Source of the DNA: JAOUJD01 sp963726405
GTDB lineage: Bacteria; Pseudomonadota; Gammaproteobacteria; Burkholderiales; Burkholderiaceae_F
Length of the DNA: 64,000 nucleotides
NCBI GenBank assembly: GCA_963726405.1
Contig: CAVSCF010000006.1
Coordinates: 124,001 to 188,000, forward strand
Direction of reading: 5' to 3'
This document shows, one piece after another, positions 29,850 through 38,758 of the stretch. Each line of letters begins with the position of its first letter. Position 1 is the first letter of the stretch. Both the position numbers and the translations under genes were made by a program. The notes beneath the pieces were generated by a model. That model was not told the origin of the DNA. It saw only the letters and a program-made list of their open reading frames with translations, and did no database searches.

Positions 29850-32114
29850 ATGCTGCTATCGACTTCGGTGCGCGCCGCGCGCCTGTTCGTCTGTGTCTCG
29901 CTCGCCGTCTCGTTTGCCGCGACGGCGCAGCCTGCCTCTCCATCCGCACCGGCCATGCCGGCAGCCCAGCCCACCCAGGGCCGGCCAAAGATCGGCCTCG
30001 TGCTGTCCGGTGGCGGTGCGCGTGGCGCCGCGCACGTCGGCGTGCTGAAGGTGCTCGAGGAACTTCGCGTGCCGGTGGACCTGATCGTCGGCACAAGCAT
30101 GGGATCGATCGTCGGCGCGTCGTATGCCTCCGGCAACTCGGTCGCCGAGATGGAGCGTGACATCGCCACCATCACGACCGCGAACCTGTTCACCGACCGC
30201 CCGCCGCGCGCCGACCTGCCGATGCGACGCAAGGCCGACGACAGCGAGCCTTACATCATTCCCGAACTCGGCGTGACCAGCGACGGGATCTCGCTGCCAA
30301 AAGGGATCGTCACGGGCGTGTCGGTGGAAGCGCAACTGCGCAAGCTGGTGAAGTTCACGACGGTGCGTCGTTTCGACCAGTTGCCGATCCCCTTCCGGGC
30401 AATCGCCACCGACCTCGGCACGGGCGAGATGGTCGAGTTGAAGGAAGGCAGCCTGATCACCGCGATGCGGGCCTCGATGTCCGTGCCGGGCGGCATGGCG
30501 CCGGTGCGCATCGGCGATCAGCAACTGGTCGACGGCGGCCTGGTCCGCAATCTGCCGGTCGATGTGGCGCGCGCGATGGGTGCGGACATCGTCATCGCGG
30601 TGAACCTCGGCACGCCGCTGATGAAGCCGGAGCAGATCACGTCGGTGCTGAGCGTGACCGGCCAGATGATCAACATCCTGACCGAGCAGAACGTCCGGCG
30701 CTCGCTGGCCGAGCTGAAGCCGCAGGACGTCCTGGTGCTGCCGGAACTCGGCGACTTCTCGGCGGGCGACTTCGACAACCTGCCCAAGACCGTGCCCATC
30801 GGCGAGGCCGCGGCGTGGAAAGTCGCGGACCGCCTGCGTGCGCTGTCCCTTCCGCCCGAGCAATATGCGGCGCTGCGCAAGCGGCAGGGGCCTGCGAGCA
30901 CCGAGGCGATGATCACCGTGGTCGACGAGATCCGGGTGGAGGGCGTCAAGCGCATCAACCCCGAGGTGGTGCTGCAGTCGATGCAGACGGAAGTCGGCAA
31001 GCCCATCGATCGGGACACGCTGGACCTCGACCTGCGCCGCATCTACGGCCGCGGCGACTTCGAGAACGTCGGCTTCACCGTCGAGGAAATCGGGGACCAG
31101 CGGGTCCTGACGGTGAAGGTCCAGGAAAAGCCCGAAACGCACTACTTTCGGTTCGGCCTGGAACTCCAGGCCGACCTCGGGCAGCGCTCCTACTTCAACG
31201 TCTACGCGTCGCACCGGGCCAAGGCGCTCAACCGCTTCGGCGCGGAGTGGAAGAACGACCTCGTGCTCGGCCGCGACGTGGTGGCGGCCACCGAGTTCTA
31301 CCAGCCGCTGTCGGCGAGCCAGTACTTCTTCGTCGCACCGCAACTGCGTTACCAGAACCTGCCGCTCGACCTCTACATCGACGATCTTCTGACGGCGGAG
31401 TACCAGGATCAGTCCGGGGTGGTCCAGTTCGACGTCGGCGCGAACTTCCTGCAGTACGGCCAGGCGCGCCTCGGCCTCGCGCTCGGCGAGCGGCGCTTCA
31501 GCCAGCAAAGCGGGTCTCTCCTCCTTCCTGGCAGTGGCACGACGAACATCCGCGCGGCCGTGTTCGACCTGAAGCTCGACCAGTTCGCGGGCGTTAACTT
31601 TCCGACTGGAGGCTGGGGCGCCGATGCGAGGGTGTATTCGCAGCTCGATTCCCTCGGGGGCGACAGCCCGTACACCAAGTGGCGGGCGGGCGGCGGAGCC
31701 GCCATTTCCAGCGGGCAACACACGTTCGATGTCGCGGCCTCCGCCGGCGGCAAGGTGGGGTCGCGCTCGATCCCGGTGTACGACCAGTTCGCGCTGGGCG
31801 GCTTCCTCAAGCTGTCGGGCCTCGCGCCCGGTCAGCTCCGCACCGATGAATACCAGTTCGTTCGCCTGGGTTACCGAACGAAGCGTGCCGACATCCCGTT
31901 GTTCGAGGGCATCTACGTCGGCGCGTCCCTGGAGGCGGCGCGGGCGCGGCCCGTGGTTCCCGTCTGGCGCGGCCAACTGGTGGAGGGCACGGTCACGGTC
32001 CCGGCGGGATCCGTGTACTTCGGCGTCGATTCCCCGCTGGGACCGCTGTACCTCGGCTTCGGCTACTCCAGCCGCGACAACTCGGCCGTGTACCTGTTCC
32101 TCGGCCGGCCCTAG
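29850..32114 (+). CDS. Patatin-like phospholipase with Omp85-type barrel (PlpD-like, type Vd)
   Basis: This predicted secreted phospholipase A carries its own outer-membrane transporter. The 754-residue protein has a signal peptide (to about 27) and a patatin domain from about 48, with the oxyanion GGGARGAAHVG, nucleophile GTSMGS and catalytic Asp in VDGGLVRN. One POTRA-like region (about 350-420, VDEIRVEGVKRINPEVV) and a C-terminal beta-barrel with alternating aromatic strands complete it. This order matches PlpD/FplA-type autotransporters. Confidence 0.9.
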   Translation: MLLSTSVRAARLFVCVSLAVSFAATAQPASPSAPAMPAAQPTQGRPKIGLVLSGGGARGAAHVGVLKVLEELRVPVDLIVGTSMGSIVGASYASGNSVAEMERDIATITTANLFTDRPPRADLPMRRKADDSEPYIIPELGVTSDGISLPKGIVTGVSVEAQLRKLVKFTTVRRFDQLPIPFRAIATDLGTGEMVELKEGSLITAMRASMSVPGGMAPVRIGDQQLVDGGLVRNLPVDVARAMGADIVIAVNLGTPLMKPEQITSVLSVTGQMINILTEQNVRRSLAELKPQDVLVLPELGDFSAGDFDNLPKTVPIGEAAAWKVADRLRALSLPPEQYAALRKRQGPASTEAMITVVDEIRVEGVKRINPEVVLQSMQTEVGKPIDRDTLDLDLRRIYGRGDFENVGFTVEEIGDQRVLTVKVQEKPETHYFRFGLELQADLGQRSYFNVYASHRAKALNRFGAEWKNDLVLGRDVVAATEFYQPLSASQYFFVAPQLRYQNLPLDLYIDDLLTAEYQDQSGVVQFDVGANFLQYGQARLGLALGERRFSQQSGSLLLPGSGTTNIRAAVFDLKLDQFAGVNFPTGGWGADARVYSQLDSLGGDSPYTKWRAGGGAAISSGQHTFDVAASAGGKVGSRSIPVYDQFALGGFLKLSGLAPGQLRTDEYQFVRLGYRTKRADIPLFEGIYVGASLEAARARPVVPVWRGQLVEGTVTVPAGSVYFGVDSPLGPLYLGFGYSSRDNSAVYLFLGRP

Positions 32115-32609
32115 GTTCCCGGATTCCGCATCGCGCCCTGCAGCAGCTGCGCGGTCTCGCAGAAGTTGCGCGCTGTCTCGCGCATGAAGTCCCGCATCTC
32201 GGGCGACATGCGACGCCGCGACCACGTGCCAGCGGCCATCTTCATGCCGCTTCACGCGGCCGTCGGTCTGCAGACGCTCGAGCTTCCGGCGCACGGTCTC
32301 GCGTGGAATGCCGGTGATCTGCGCCAGGTCGCTTGAACGCAGCCCGTTCGCCCGCAGCAGCGCGTCAGGGAACGTCCCGTCGGGCTGAAGCGGCGTGAGC
32401 GGGCGTGCGCCGGGGCCCAGCAGGCCTGCGGTGTTCTGCAACGCCAGCGAGCTCCAGATCACGAGGCTCTCGAAATCCCCGTTCATCTGCCGCGCCATTC
32501 TCAGCAGGTGATGCACGAGGAATCGGTTCAGGATGAAACCCGCAAGTGCAAAGTTGCGGTCGAACGCAGCGTCGAAGTCGCTGCCGCAGGGGGGAACGTT
32601 GCTGTCCAT
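32111..32609 (-). pseudogene. HTH transcriptional regulator with a frameshift near the 3' end
   Basis: From ATG 32609 the minus strand encodes an approximately 135-residue protein that ends in a winged-HTH-like segment (SSDLAQITGIPRETVRRKLERL). After HVVAAS, around 32207-32213, the frame loses its sense and would run on antisense through plpD. The +1 frame instead continues sensibly as MSPEMRDFMRETARNF and stops at 32111-32113. A one-base indel is the simplest explanation, real or from assembly. The function is probably a local repressor; the target is unknown. Confidence 0.6.
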
Positions 32610-32712
32610 CTGACTGCGCGAAGAGGTCCCGCGCTGCGTATTCTCGGAATTCGCGAATTGTCGTCCAAATCGCGGTCGCTCGTCGAGCGGAATGTCGTGA
32701 AGCGGACAGTTC

Positions 32713-34242
32713 CTAGTTTTCGCGCAAGGTGCGCCGGTACTGGATCGCCTCGGCGACGTGCTTCGTCGTGATGTCTTCGGCACCACCGAGGTCCGCAACC
32801 GTCCGCGAAACACGCAGTACCCGGTGGTACGCCCGCATCGACCAGCCGAGCCGCACGGCCGCCGCGTGCAGCAGCGTCTTCACCTCGCCGTCGACCTTGC
32901 AGACCGCCTCGAGTTCGCTGCTCAGCAAGTGATCGTTGAGCTTGCCTTGTCGGCTGACCGCCCGGTTGTAGGCCTTGCGCACACGCTCGGCGACGTAGCG
33001 GGTCGGCTCGCCGTCGGGCATCGACGTGAGTTCCGCTTCGGTGAACGACGACACTTCCACCCGCATGTCGATCCGGTCCAGCAGCGGACCTGAAATCCGG
33101 TCCTGGTAGCGCGAGACGATGTCGGGTGTGCAGCGGCATGCGATCGTCTTGTGTCCGTAGTAGCCGCAGGGACAGGGATTCATTGCGGCAATCAGCTGGA
33201 ATCGCGCCGGGAAGTCAACCTGCCGCGCGGCGCGCGAGATGGTGATCCGGCCTTCTTCAAGCGGTTGACGCAGCGCCTCGAGCACGCGCCGCTCGAACTC
33301 CGGCAGTTCGTCGAGAAAGAGCACGCCGTGATGCGCCAGTGAGATCTCGCCCGGCATTGGCGGGCTCCCGCCGCCGACCAATGCCACCGCGCTTGCCGTG
33401 TGGTGTGGCGAACGGAAGATTCGGGTGGCCCAGCGCTGCGGCGCGAACTGGCCGACAAGGCTCAGGACCGCGGCGGATTCCAGCGCCTCATCGGTCGTCA
33501 TCGGTGGAATGATCCCGGCGAAGCGCTGCGCCAGCATCGACTTGCCGGTCCCGGGCGGGCCGACCAGGACCAGGCTGTGGCCGCCGGCCGCCGCGATTTC
33601 GATCGCTCGCCTGGCCGCGAGTTGCCCCTTGACGTCGAAGAGGTCGGGGTAGGTCGGCGGCGTCATTCGCACCATCGCCGAATGCGGCGGGATTTCCCGG
33701 GCATCCGCGTCGCCCGCTTCGTGGCGCAGGTGCTCCACGACTTCGAGCAGGGTGCGGGCGGCGTAGATCGGGATGCCTCCCACCAGCGCGGCTTCGTCCG
33801 CGCTCTCCAGTGGAACGACAAATCCCCGCGGCGCGCGGCTGGTGGTCGACCGCGTGACGGCATAGGCCATCGCCAGGGCTCCGCGCACGGGACGCAGTTC
33901 TCCCGACAGCGACAGTTCACCCGCAAACTCGTACGCCTCGAGCGCACGCGCCGGAAGCTGTCCGCTGGCGGCCAGGATGCCGAGCGCGATGGGCAGGTCG
34001 AACCGCCCCGACTCCTTCGGCAGGTCGGCAGGCGCGAGGTTGACGGTGATCCGCCGCATCGGGAAATCGAAGCGGCTGTTCTGCAAGGCGGCCCGCACGC
34101 GCTCGCGCGCTTCGCGCACCTCGGTGTCGGGCAGGCCGACCAGCGTGAATGCCGGCAGGCCATTGGCGAGATGGACTTCGACCGTCACTTCCGGGGCGGC
34201 CATGCCACTCAAGCCCCGGCTGCGGACGACGGCCAATGTCAT
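32713..34242 (-). CDS. comM: YifB/ComM family Mg-chelatase-like AAA+ ATPase
   Basis: ComM is a hexameric DNA helicase that promotes branch migration during integration of transforming DNA. The 509-residue protein has an N-terminal Lon-like fold (TLVGLPDTEVREARERVRAAL), Walker A GPPGTGKSML, Walker B FLDELPEF, sensor region AAMNPCPCGYYG, and the C-terminal Mg-chelatase domain. ATG 34242 gives the canonical MTLAVVRSRGLSG start. The neighbourhood with ubiK, glnK and amtB is conserved in Betaproteobacteria, but here about 4 kb separates it from ubiK. Confidence 0.94.
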   Translation of the reverse strand: MTLAVVRSRGLSGMAAPEVTVEVHLANGLPAFTLVGLPDTEVREARERVRAALQNSRFDFPMRRITVNLAPADLPKESGRFDLPIALGILAASGQLPARALEAYEFAGELSLSGELRPVRGALAMAYAVTRSTTSRAPRGFVVPLESADEAALVGGIPIYAARTLLEVVEHLRHEAGDADAREIPPHSAMVRMTPPTYPDLFDVKGQLAARRAIEIAAAGGHSLVLVGPPGTGKSMLAQRFAGIIPPMTTDEALESAAVLSLVGQFAPQRWATRIFRSPHHTASAVALVGGGSPPMPGEISLAHHGVLFLDELPEFERRVLEALRQPLEEGRITISRAARQVDFPARFQLIAAMNPCPCGYYGHKTIACRCTPDIVSRYQDRISGPLLDRIDMRVEVSSFTEAELTSMPDGEPTRYVAERVRKAYNRAVSRQGKLNDHLLSSELEAVCKVDGEVKTLLHAAAVRLGWSMRAYHRVLRVSRTVADLGGAEDITTKHVAEAIQYRRTLREN

Positions 34243-34432
34243 GCTCGGACCCACGTGTACGGAGCGCTCGATTCTACGGAGCGACCGTGGGACAAAGGTC
34301 CGGATTAGGGGTGAAAAAGAGCAGGGGGAGGCGGTGTCCCAGCCTGTGCGGGCGGCCCGGCGTAGGCCGCCCAGTCGATGGCGGCGCGATGGAATTGGCG
34401 GGAGCATGAGGTGGGCCGGTCGGAGTCCCTTT

Positions 34433-34642
34433 ATGAACGTGATCGAGCTGGTTCGCGAGCGCCTCGGTCCCGAATGGCCCGCCCTCCTGCTCTCGGGGGA
34501 CACCGGGGCGGCCGAGCTGGCTCGCGTGCGGGCGAGCGGAGTCCCCTTGCTCACGAAACCGGTCTCTCCCGCACGGCTGAAGAGCGCTCTGCACGCATTC
34601 CTGGCGAAATTGCCCGCCCGTCCGCCGGCCACGGCGGCCTGA
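34433..34642 (+). pseudogene. Receiver-domain C-terminal remnant
   Basis: Sixty-nine residues resemble the last third of a receiver domain as found at the end of hybrid sensor kinases: PALLLSGDTGAAELARVRASGVPLL, then TKPVSPARLKSAL with the conserved Lys-Pro. The first two-thirds, including the phosphoacceptor Asp, are missing. A GGAG before ATG 34433 could allow expression, but a remnant of a deleted hybrid kinase is more likely. Confidence 0.55.
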
Positions 34643-34783
34643 ATCCGGCGGGCAGCGGCGCGGAATACATCCGTTTTTGGCCCGGTATTCCGACGGGCTA
34701 TGAGGGTTTCGCATGGCACGATACATTGCGAAATCCGGTCCTCGACCGCCGCTCCGCGACCATCAAACAAACGAACTGCACGC

Positions 34784-35705
34784 GTGTCTTCCATCCTGTT
34801 TTCCGTCGGCATCCTCGTCACGTTGATCGGTCTGCTGTTCTGGGCCCGGCGGCGCGCCTCGGTCATTCGCGAGCGCTCGGCCGCGCGCGAACAGGAGGCG
34901 ATGGCAATGCTGCTGGTGGCGGGCAGCCGCCCGGTGGATGCGCCCGAAGCGCTGGCGCCGATGGAGGGACTGCCCAAGCCGATCGGCCGGTTGCTCGAGG
35001 ACGACCCCACGGAGAAGGCGGCGGCGGCGGCTCGGGAAGCGGCACGCATTGCGAAGGAAGAAGGGCGTGTAAAGGAGTTGCCGCCGCTCGAGATACACGA
35101 GGCCTCGGGTCAGGCACGTTCACCGACCCCGGCCGAGCAGGCCGCGGCCGACCTCGACCCGATCGAGGACCTGATCTCCCAGATCATGATCGACCCGCCG
35201 CGGGCCAAGAAGCCGTTGCCCGTGCGCCGGCGTGCTGCCGAACGCAAGCGGCCCGCCGCCCCCGAGCGTCCAGGGGGTGCCGAAGCCGGATTCCATCGGC
35301 TTCGGTGTCCCGCTGCGTGAACTGGCCCTCGCGTGGTACGAGTCGCGCGGCTACCGCGGCTCACCAGCCTCGCCGGCTGTCTGGCCCATCGAACTGGTGC
35401 TGCGGCATCGCGACGACGCCGCGCGCGCCTACGCCTTCGTGGTGCAGAACGACCACATCTCGGTGGACCGGATCACCGCGCTGATCGAGCAGGCGCGCGA
35501 GATCGGGATGCTGCGCGTGGCCGTGGTGGCCGAAGCAGGCTACGAGCAGGGTGCAAAGGAAGTGGCACGCAAGCGCCACGTGCGCCTGATCGATCGCTCC
35601 ACGATGGACGCTGAACTGACGGCGCTGGAACTGCCGACCGCCGCCAAGATCATCGCCGTGGCGCGTACGCGCGCTACGGCCGAAGCGTCACCCGCGTCGG
35701 CCTGA
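34784..35705 (+). pseudogene. Membrane-anchored Mrr-like protein gene with a G-run frameshift
   Basis: The first part (GTG 34784 to about 35272) encodes one N-terminal membrane helix (SILFSVGILVTLIGLLFW) and a charged Ala/Pro-rich linker. The second part (to 35705), in the next frame, encodes a domain like the C-terminal half of Mrr-type PD-(D/E)xK folds (helix, AVVAEAGYEQGAKEVARK, VRLIDRSTMDAEL). The frames meet at a run of five G near 35273, so one inserted base explains the break. The usual QxK catalytic pair appears as VVQND, so nuclease activity is doubtful. It may be one intact gene with a sequencing error. Confidence 0.55.
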
Positions 35706-35715
35706 TCGGGCCGTT

Positions 35716-36801
35716 TCAACGGCTGGGCGCCAGCCGGACCGGAATCCGGCGCGTCCCGAAACTTCCCTCGTAGTGTTCAAAACGACCCGGCAGCGCCGCG
35801 GTGCAGTCCGGGCAGCGACCGTCGTCCGTCACCTCGTAGCGCAGGATCCGGTGCCAGTCGCGCACGATCAGCGCGGCATGGCAGTGCGGGCAGAAGGTCG
35901 TGCCGCCCTCCGTGTCGTGCACGTTGCCCGTGTACACGTGCTGCAGCCCTTCCTCCTGCGCGATGCGGCGCGCGCGCATCAGCGTCGCGCCCGGCGTGGC
36001 GGGCACGTCGTCGAGCTTGTAGTCCGGGTGGAAGGCCGTGAAATGCAGCGGCACCTGCGGGCCAAGCTCCGCGGCGATCCACGCGCTCATCCGGCGCACT
36101 TCGTCGTCCGAATCGTTCTTCCCCGGGATCAGCAAGGTCGTGATCTCGGTCCAGCATGCGGTGTCGTGCACGAGGTACTTCAAGGTGTCGAGCACCGGCT
36201 GCAGGTGCGCGCCGGTCAGCTTGAAGTAGAACTCGTCCGTGAACGCCTTCAGGTCGACGTTGGCCGCGTCCATCACTTCGAAGAACGCGCGGCGAGGTTC
36301 GGCGTGGATGTAGCCCGCGGTCACCGCAACCGTCTTCACACCCCGTGCGTGGCACGCGCGCGCGGTATCGATCGCGTACTCGGCGAAGATCACCGGGTCG
36401 TTGTACGTGAACGCGACGCTGCGGCAGCCGCTCGCGGCGGCCGCCTCCGCGATGGCCTCCGGCGACGCCCGGTCCATCAGCCGGTCCATGTCGCGGCTCT
36501 TGGAGATGTCCCAGTTCTGGCAGAACTTGCAGGCGAGGTTGCAGCCCGCGGTGCCGAACGACAGCACCGCCGAGCCCGGATAAAAATGGTTGAGTGGTTT
36601 CTTTTCGATCGGGTCGACACAGAAGCCGGACGAGCGTCCGTACGTCGCCAGGAACATCGCGTCGCCGCTGCGCTGGCGCACGAAGCACTGTCCGCGTTGA
36701 CCCTCGTGCAGCTTGCAGTCGCGCGGGCACAGATCGCACTGAAGGCGGCCGTCCGGAAGCGCGTGCCACCACTGCGCGGGGTGGAGGTCGACATCGGTCA
36801 T
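35716..36801 (-). CDS. amrS: AmmeMemoRadiSam system radical SAM enzyme (AmrS-like)
   Basis: This 361-residue radical-SAM protein of the conserved AmmeMemoRadiSam trio has the N-terminal cluster CDLCPRDC, the radical-SAM cluster CNLACKFCQNW in place of the common CxxxCxxC spacing, and C-terminal Cys/His pairs (FCPHCHAAL, GRCPDC) that may bind metal. Substrate and product are not established. It overlaps the Memo-AMMECR1 fusion gene by 4 nt (36798-36801), so all three system activities come from two coupled genes. Confidence 0.92.
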   Translation of the reverse strand: MTDVDLHPAQWWHALPDGRLQCDLCPRDCKLHEGQRGQCFVRQRSGDAMFLATYGRSSGFCVDPIEKKPLNHFYPGSAVLSFGTAGCNLACKFCQNWDISKSRDMDRLMDRASPEAIAEAAAASGCRSVAFTYNDPVIFAEYAIDTARACHARGVKTVAVTAGYIHAEPRRAFFEVMDAANVDLKAFTDEFYFKLTGAHLQPVLDTLKYLVHDTACWTEITTLLIPGKNDSDDEVRRMSAWIAAELGPQVPLHFTAFHPDYKLDDVPATPGATLMRARRIAQEEGLQHVYTGNVHDTEGGTTFCPHCHAALIVRDWHRILRYEVTDDGRCPDCTAALPGRFEHYEGSFGTRRIPVRLAPSR

Positions 36802-38183
36802 CGTTCGCTCCACTTCTCGACCGTGTAACGGGACACGCGGATCTCGTCGGACCAGTAGTCCGCGGGTAGCCCCGCCTTCGCCTTCAGGTGGCGGAGGAAG
36901 TCGCGCGCATCGGGCAGCTGCTCCCACACCTGGGGCAGGAAGGTCGAGCGGCGATGTCTTGCCTCGAGCAGCACGCCGTCGCGTCCGTTCGCGATCTGGC
37001 GGACCACATCGTCCTCGTTCAGGAAAGACAGCGGCCGCGGCGGCGACAGCAGCGACACTTCGATGCGCAAGCCGTCGAGTTCGGCCTTCGTCAGCGGCGC
37101 GAAGCGCGGGTCGCGCAAGGCCGCGGCACGGGCGTTGGCCGCCACGTCCTCCCGCAGGGGCCGATCCGCTTCGAGCGATCCGATGCAGCCGCGCAGTTCC
37201 CAGCGACGGCGAAGCGTGACGAACGTCGCGCCGGGCTCGTCGAGGAAGCGGGCGTCGGGAAGGTTGCGTGCTTCGCGCGGCTCGAACAGCGTCTCGATCG
37301 CATGGCGGGCGTGGGCGAGCAGCACGCTGCCGCGTTTGTCTTCGCGCTCGCCGGCCTCTTCGCTTTCGTCAGCGTTCGAGGCACCGGTCATGAACGCCAG
37401 TGCCGCGTACCCGACCACGCGGTCGCGGTCGCCCGCCGTGTCGCCGGAACTGCAGGCCGACAACAGGCGAGGGCGCAATCCGCGTCGCCTGGCCACGCGC
37501 ATCAGCGCATTGATCGGTGTCGCGCCGCACGCTTGCTCGTGATGAAGCTCCGGGCCGAGTTCGAGCACCTGCCCCAGCGTGGCGGCGTCGACGCGACGCG
37601 CGGTGTCGTACGGCAGGTAGTGCGAGAGGTCGGAGCTGACGACGATCAGCGTCTCCGGCCCGCCCCACACGCGCTCCAGCACGGTGGCGACGTCCTCTGG
37701 CGTAGCGTCGCCGACGACCAGCGGCACGAGCGAGAAATCGCCGAGGATCGCCTGCAGGAAGGGCAGCTGGACTTCGAGCGCGTGCTCGGCTGCATGGGCG
37801 CGATCGCTGACGACCACGTTCGGTGTCCTGGCCAGCGCGTCGATCGCCGTCCTGTCGAGGTCGAGCGTGCCGAGCGGCGTTTCGAAACGGTCGACCGATG
37901 GAACGGCCACGCCACGCACGGCGACGCGATGCGCGGGTCCGATGAGGACCACCCGCCGGATCTGCGCGGCAATATCGCGCAGCGCCGCGTATCCACGTGC
38001 GGCGGTCGAACCGGAGTAGACGTACCCCGCATGCGGAACGATCAGGACTTTCGGCGACGGTCCGGGGTCGCGGCCGGCCATGGCGAGGTAATCGCGGACG
38101 CTCGTCCGCAACGCCTCGGGCGAGGCCGGGTAAAACATGCCCGCGACCGCGGCGGGTCGCGTCACTGCAGATGTCGGATTCAC
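36798..38183 (-). CDS. AmmeMemoRadiSam protein B-A fusion (Memo-AMMECR1)
   Basis: This 461-residue fusion has an N-terminal Memo domain (about 1-270) with the metal-ligand His residues of the family in VPHAGYVYSG and SSDLSHYLPYD and the Cys in SACSSGDTAG. After an acidic linker (about 275-290) an AMMECR1 domain (about 290-461) carries the conserved block WELRGCIGSLEADRPLREDVAANA. The radical-SAM partner follows with an ATGA overlap. The precise role of the trio is unknown; it may form a modification enzyme. Confidence 0.92.
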   Translation of the reverse strand: MNPTSAVTRPAAVAGMFYPASPEALRTSVRDYLAMAGRDPGPSPKVLIVPHAGYVYSGSTAARGYAALRDIAAQIRRVVLIGPAHRVAVRGVAVPSVDRFETPLGTLDLDRTAIDALARTPNVVVSDRAHAAEHALEVQLPFLQAILGDFSLVPLVVGDATPEDVATVLERVWGGPETLIVVSSDLSHYLPYDTARRVDAATLGQVLELGPELHHEQACGATPINALMRVARRRGLRPRLLSACSSGDTAGDRDRVVGYAALAFMTGASNADESEEAGEREDKRGSVLLAHARHAIETLFEPREARNLPDARFLDEPGATFVTLRRRWELRGCIGSLEADRPLREDVAANARAAALRDPRFAPLTKAELDGLRIEVSLLSPPRPLSFLNEDDVVRQIANGRDGVLLEARHRRSTFLPQVWEQLPDARDFLRHLKAKAGLPADYWSDEIRVSRYTVEKWSER

Positions 38184-38279
38184 GGGCGGCCTCCCTGCTT
38201 GCCGCGGAAGTTCAGCTTATAGCTTCCGAGATCAGGGCGCCGCTGGAGGTTTCAACCGTCAGCGGTCGGAGCGCGCTCT

Positions 38280-38516
38280 CTAACGCCGGCTTTCGAGCGC
38301 GGCCAGCCGTGCTTCGAGTTCGTCGAGCTTGGCCCGCGCGCGTGCGAGCACGTTCGCCTGCGTGTCGAACTCCTCGCGCGTCACGAGTTCGAGCCGCGCG
38401 AACTGCTGCGTGAGCAGGGCCTTGATGTTCTTCTGCATGTCGGCCGCAGGCGTCGCGTCGACCAGTGCCGACAGGCGCTGCTGCAGGTCGTCGAGGAAGG
38501 GAGCCTTGTCCATCAT
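38280..38516 (-). CDS. ubiK: Ubiquinone biosynthesis accessory factor UbiK (BMFP)
   Basis: This 78-residue helical protein has the BMFP/YqiC pattern: an N-terminal amphipathic helix (FLDDLQQRLSALV), the middle NIKALLTQQFARLELVTREEFD, and a C-terminal coiled coil (LARARAKLDELEARLAALE). The family helps the soluble Ubi complex bind membranes and lipid during aerobic ubiquinone synthesis. It is divergent from the sigma-54 controlled torF-glnK-amtB operon. Confidence 0.88.
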   Translation of the reverse strand: MMDKAPFLDDLQQRLSALVDATPAADMQKNIKALLTQQFARLELVTREEFDTQANVLARARAKLDELEARLAALESRR

Positions 38517-38615
38517 GAGTGCGCGCCGTCCGGGTGCCGTCGACGGGTTCGTGCGAGGGTGGCAGGCAGTCTAGCAGCGCATCTCCGCGCGCCTGCTCCG
38601 CTGCTGTGCACGCAC

Positions 38616-38630
38616 GCACCGCGGTAGTGC
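38616..38630. promoter_or_regulatory. NtrC-type enhancer site
   Basis: GCAC-CGCGGTA-GTGC matches the core GCAC-N7-GTGC of the NtrC consensus TGCACC-N5-GGTGCA. It lies about 65-75 bp before a sigma-54 promoter. A weaker half-site (GCAC at 38657-38660) follows about 41 bp downstream, which is four helical turns. Confidence 0.6.
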
Positions 38631-38690
38631 GCGTCGTCGGCGATTCACGTCCGAGTGCACCTTCGCGACGCAATTTCGGCGTTGCAGCAA

Positions 38691-38706
38691 TTGGCATACA
38701 TGTTGC
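38691..38706 (+). promoter_or_regulatory. Sigma-54 promoter of torF-glnK-amtB
   Basis: TTGGCATACATGTTGC contains the invariant GG (38693-38694) and GC (38705-38706) separated by exactly 10 bp, as required for -24/-12 recognition by RpoN. It lies about 53 bp before the porin-like gene that heads the GlnK-AmtB block, which is the classic target of NtrC and sigma-54. Confidence 0.8.
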
Positions 38707-38758
38707 GTTGAGGTAGCCCGAGCCAATGCTCTCACTAACAACTCCAGGGGAAGGAACC

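Noticed and set aside
29856..32609. Minus-strand open frame running from the HTH gene through all of plpD
   Set aside because: Only the first about 135 residues are protein-like; the rest is antisense of plpD and results from a frameshift.
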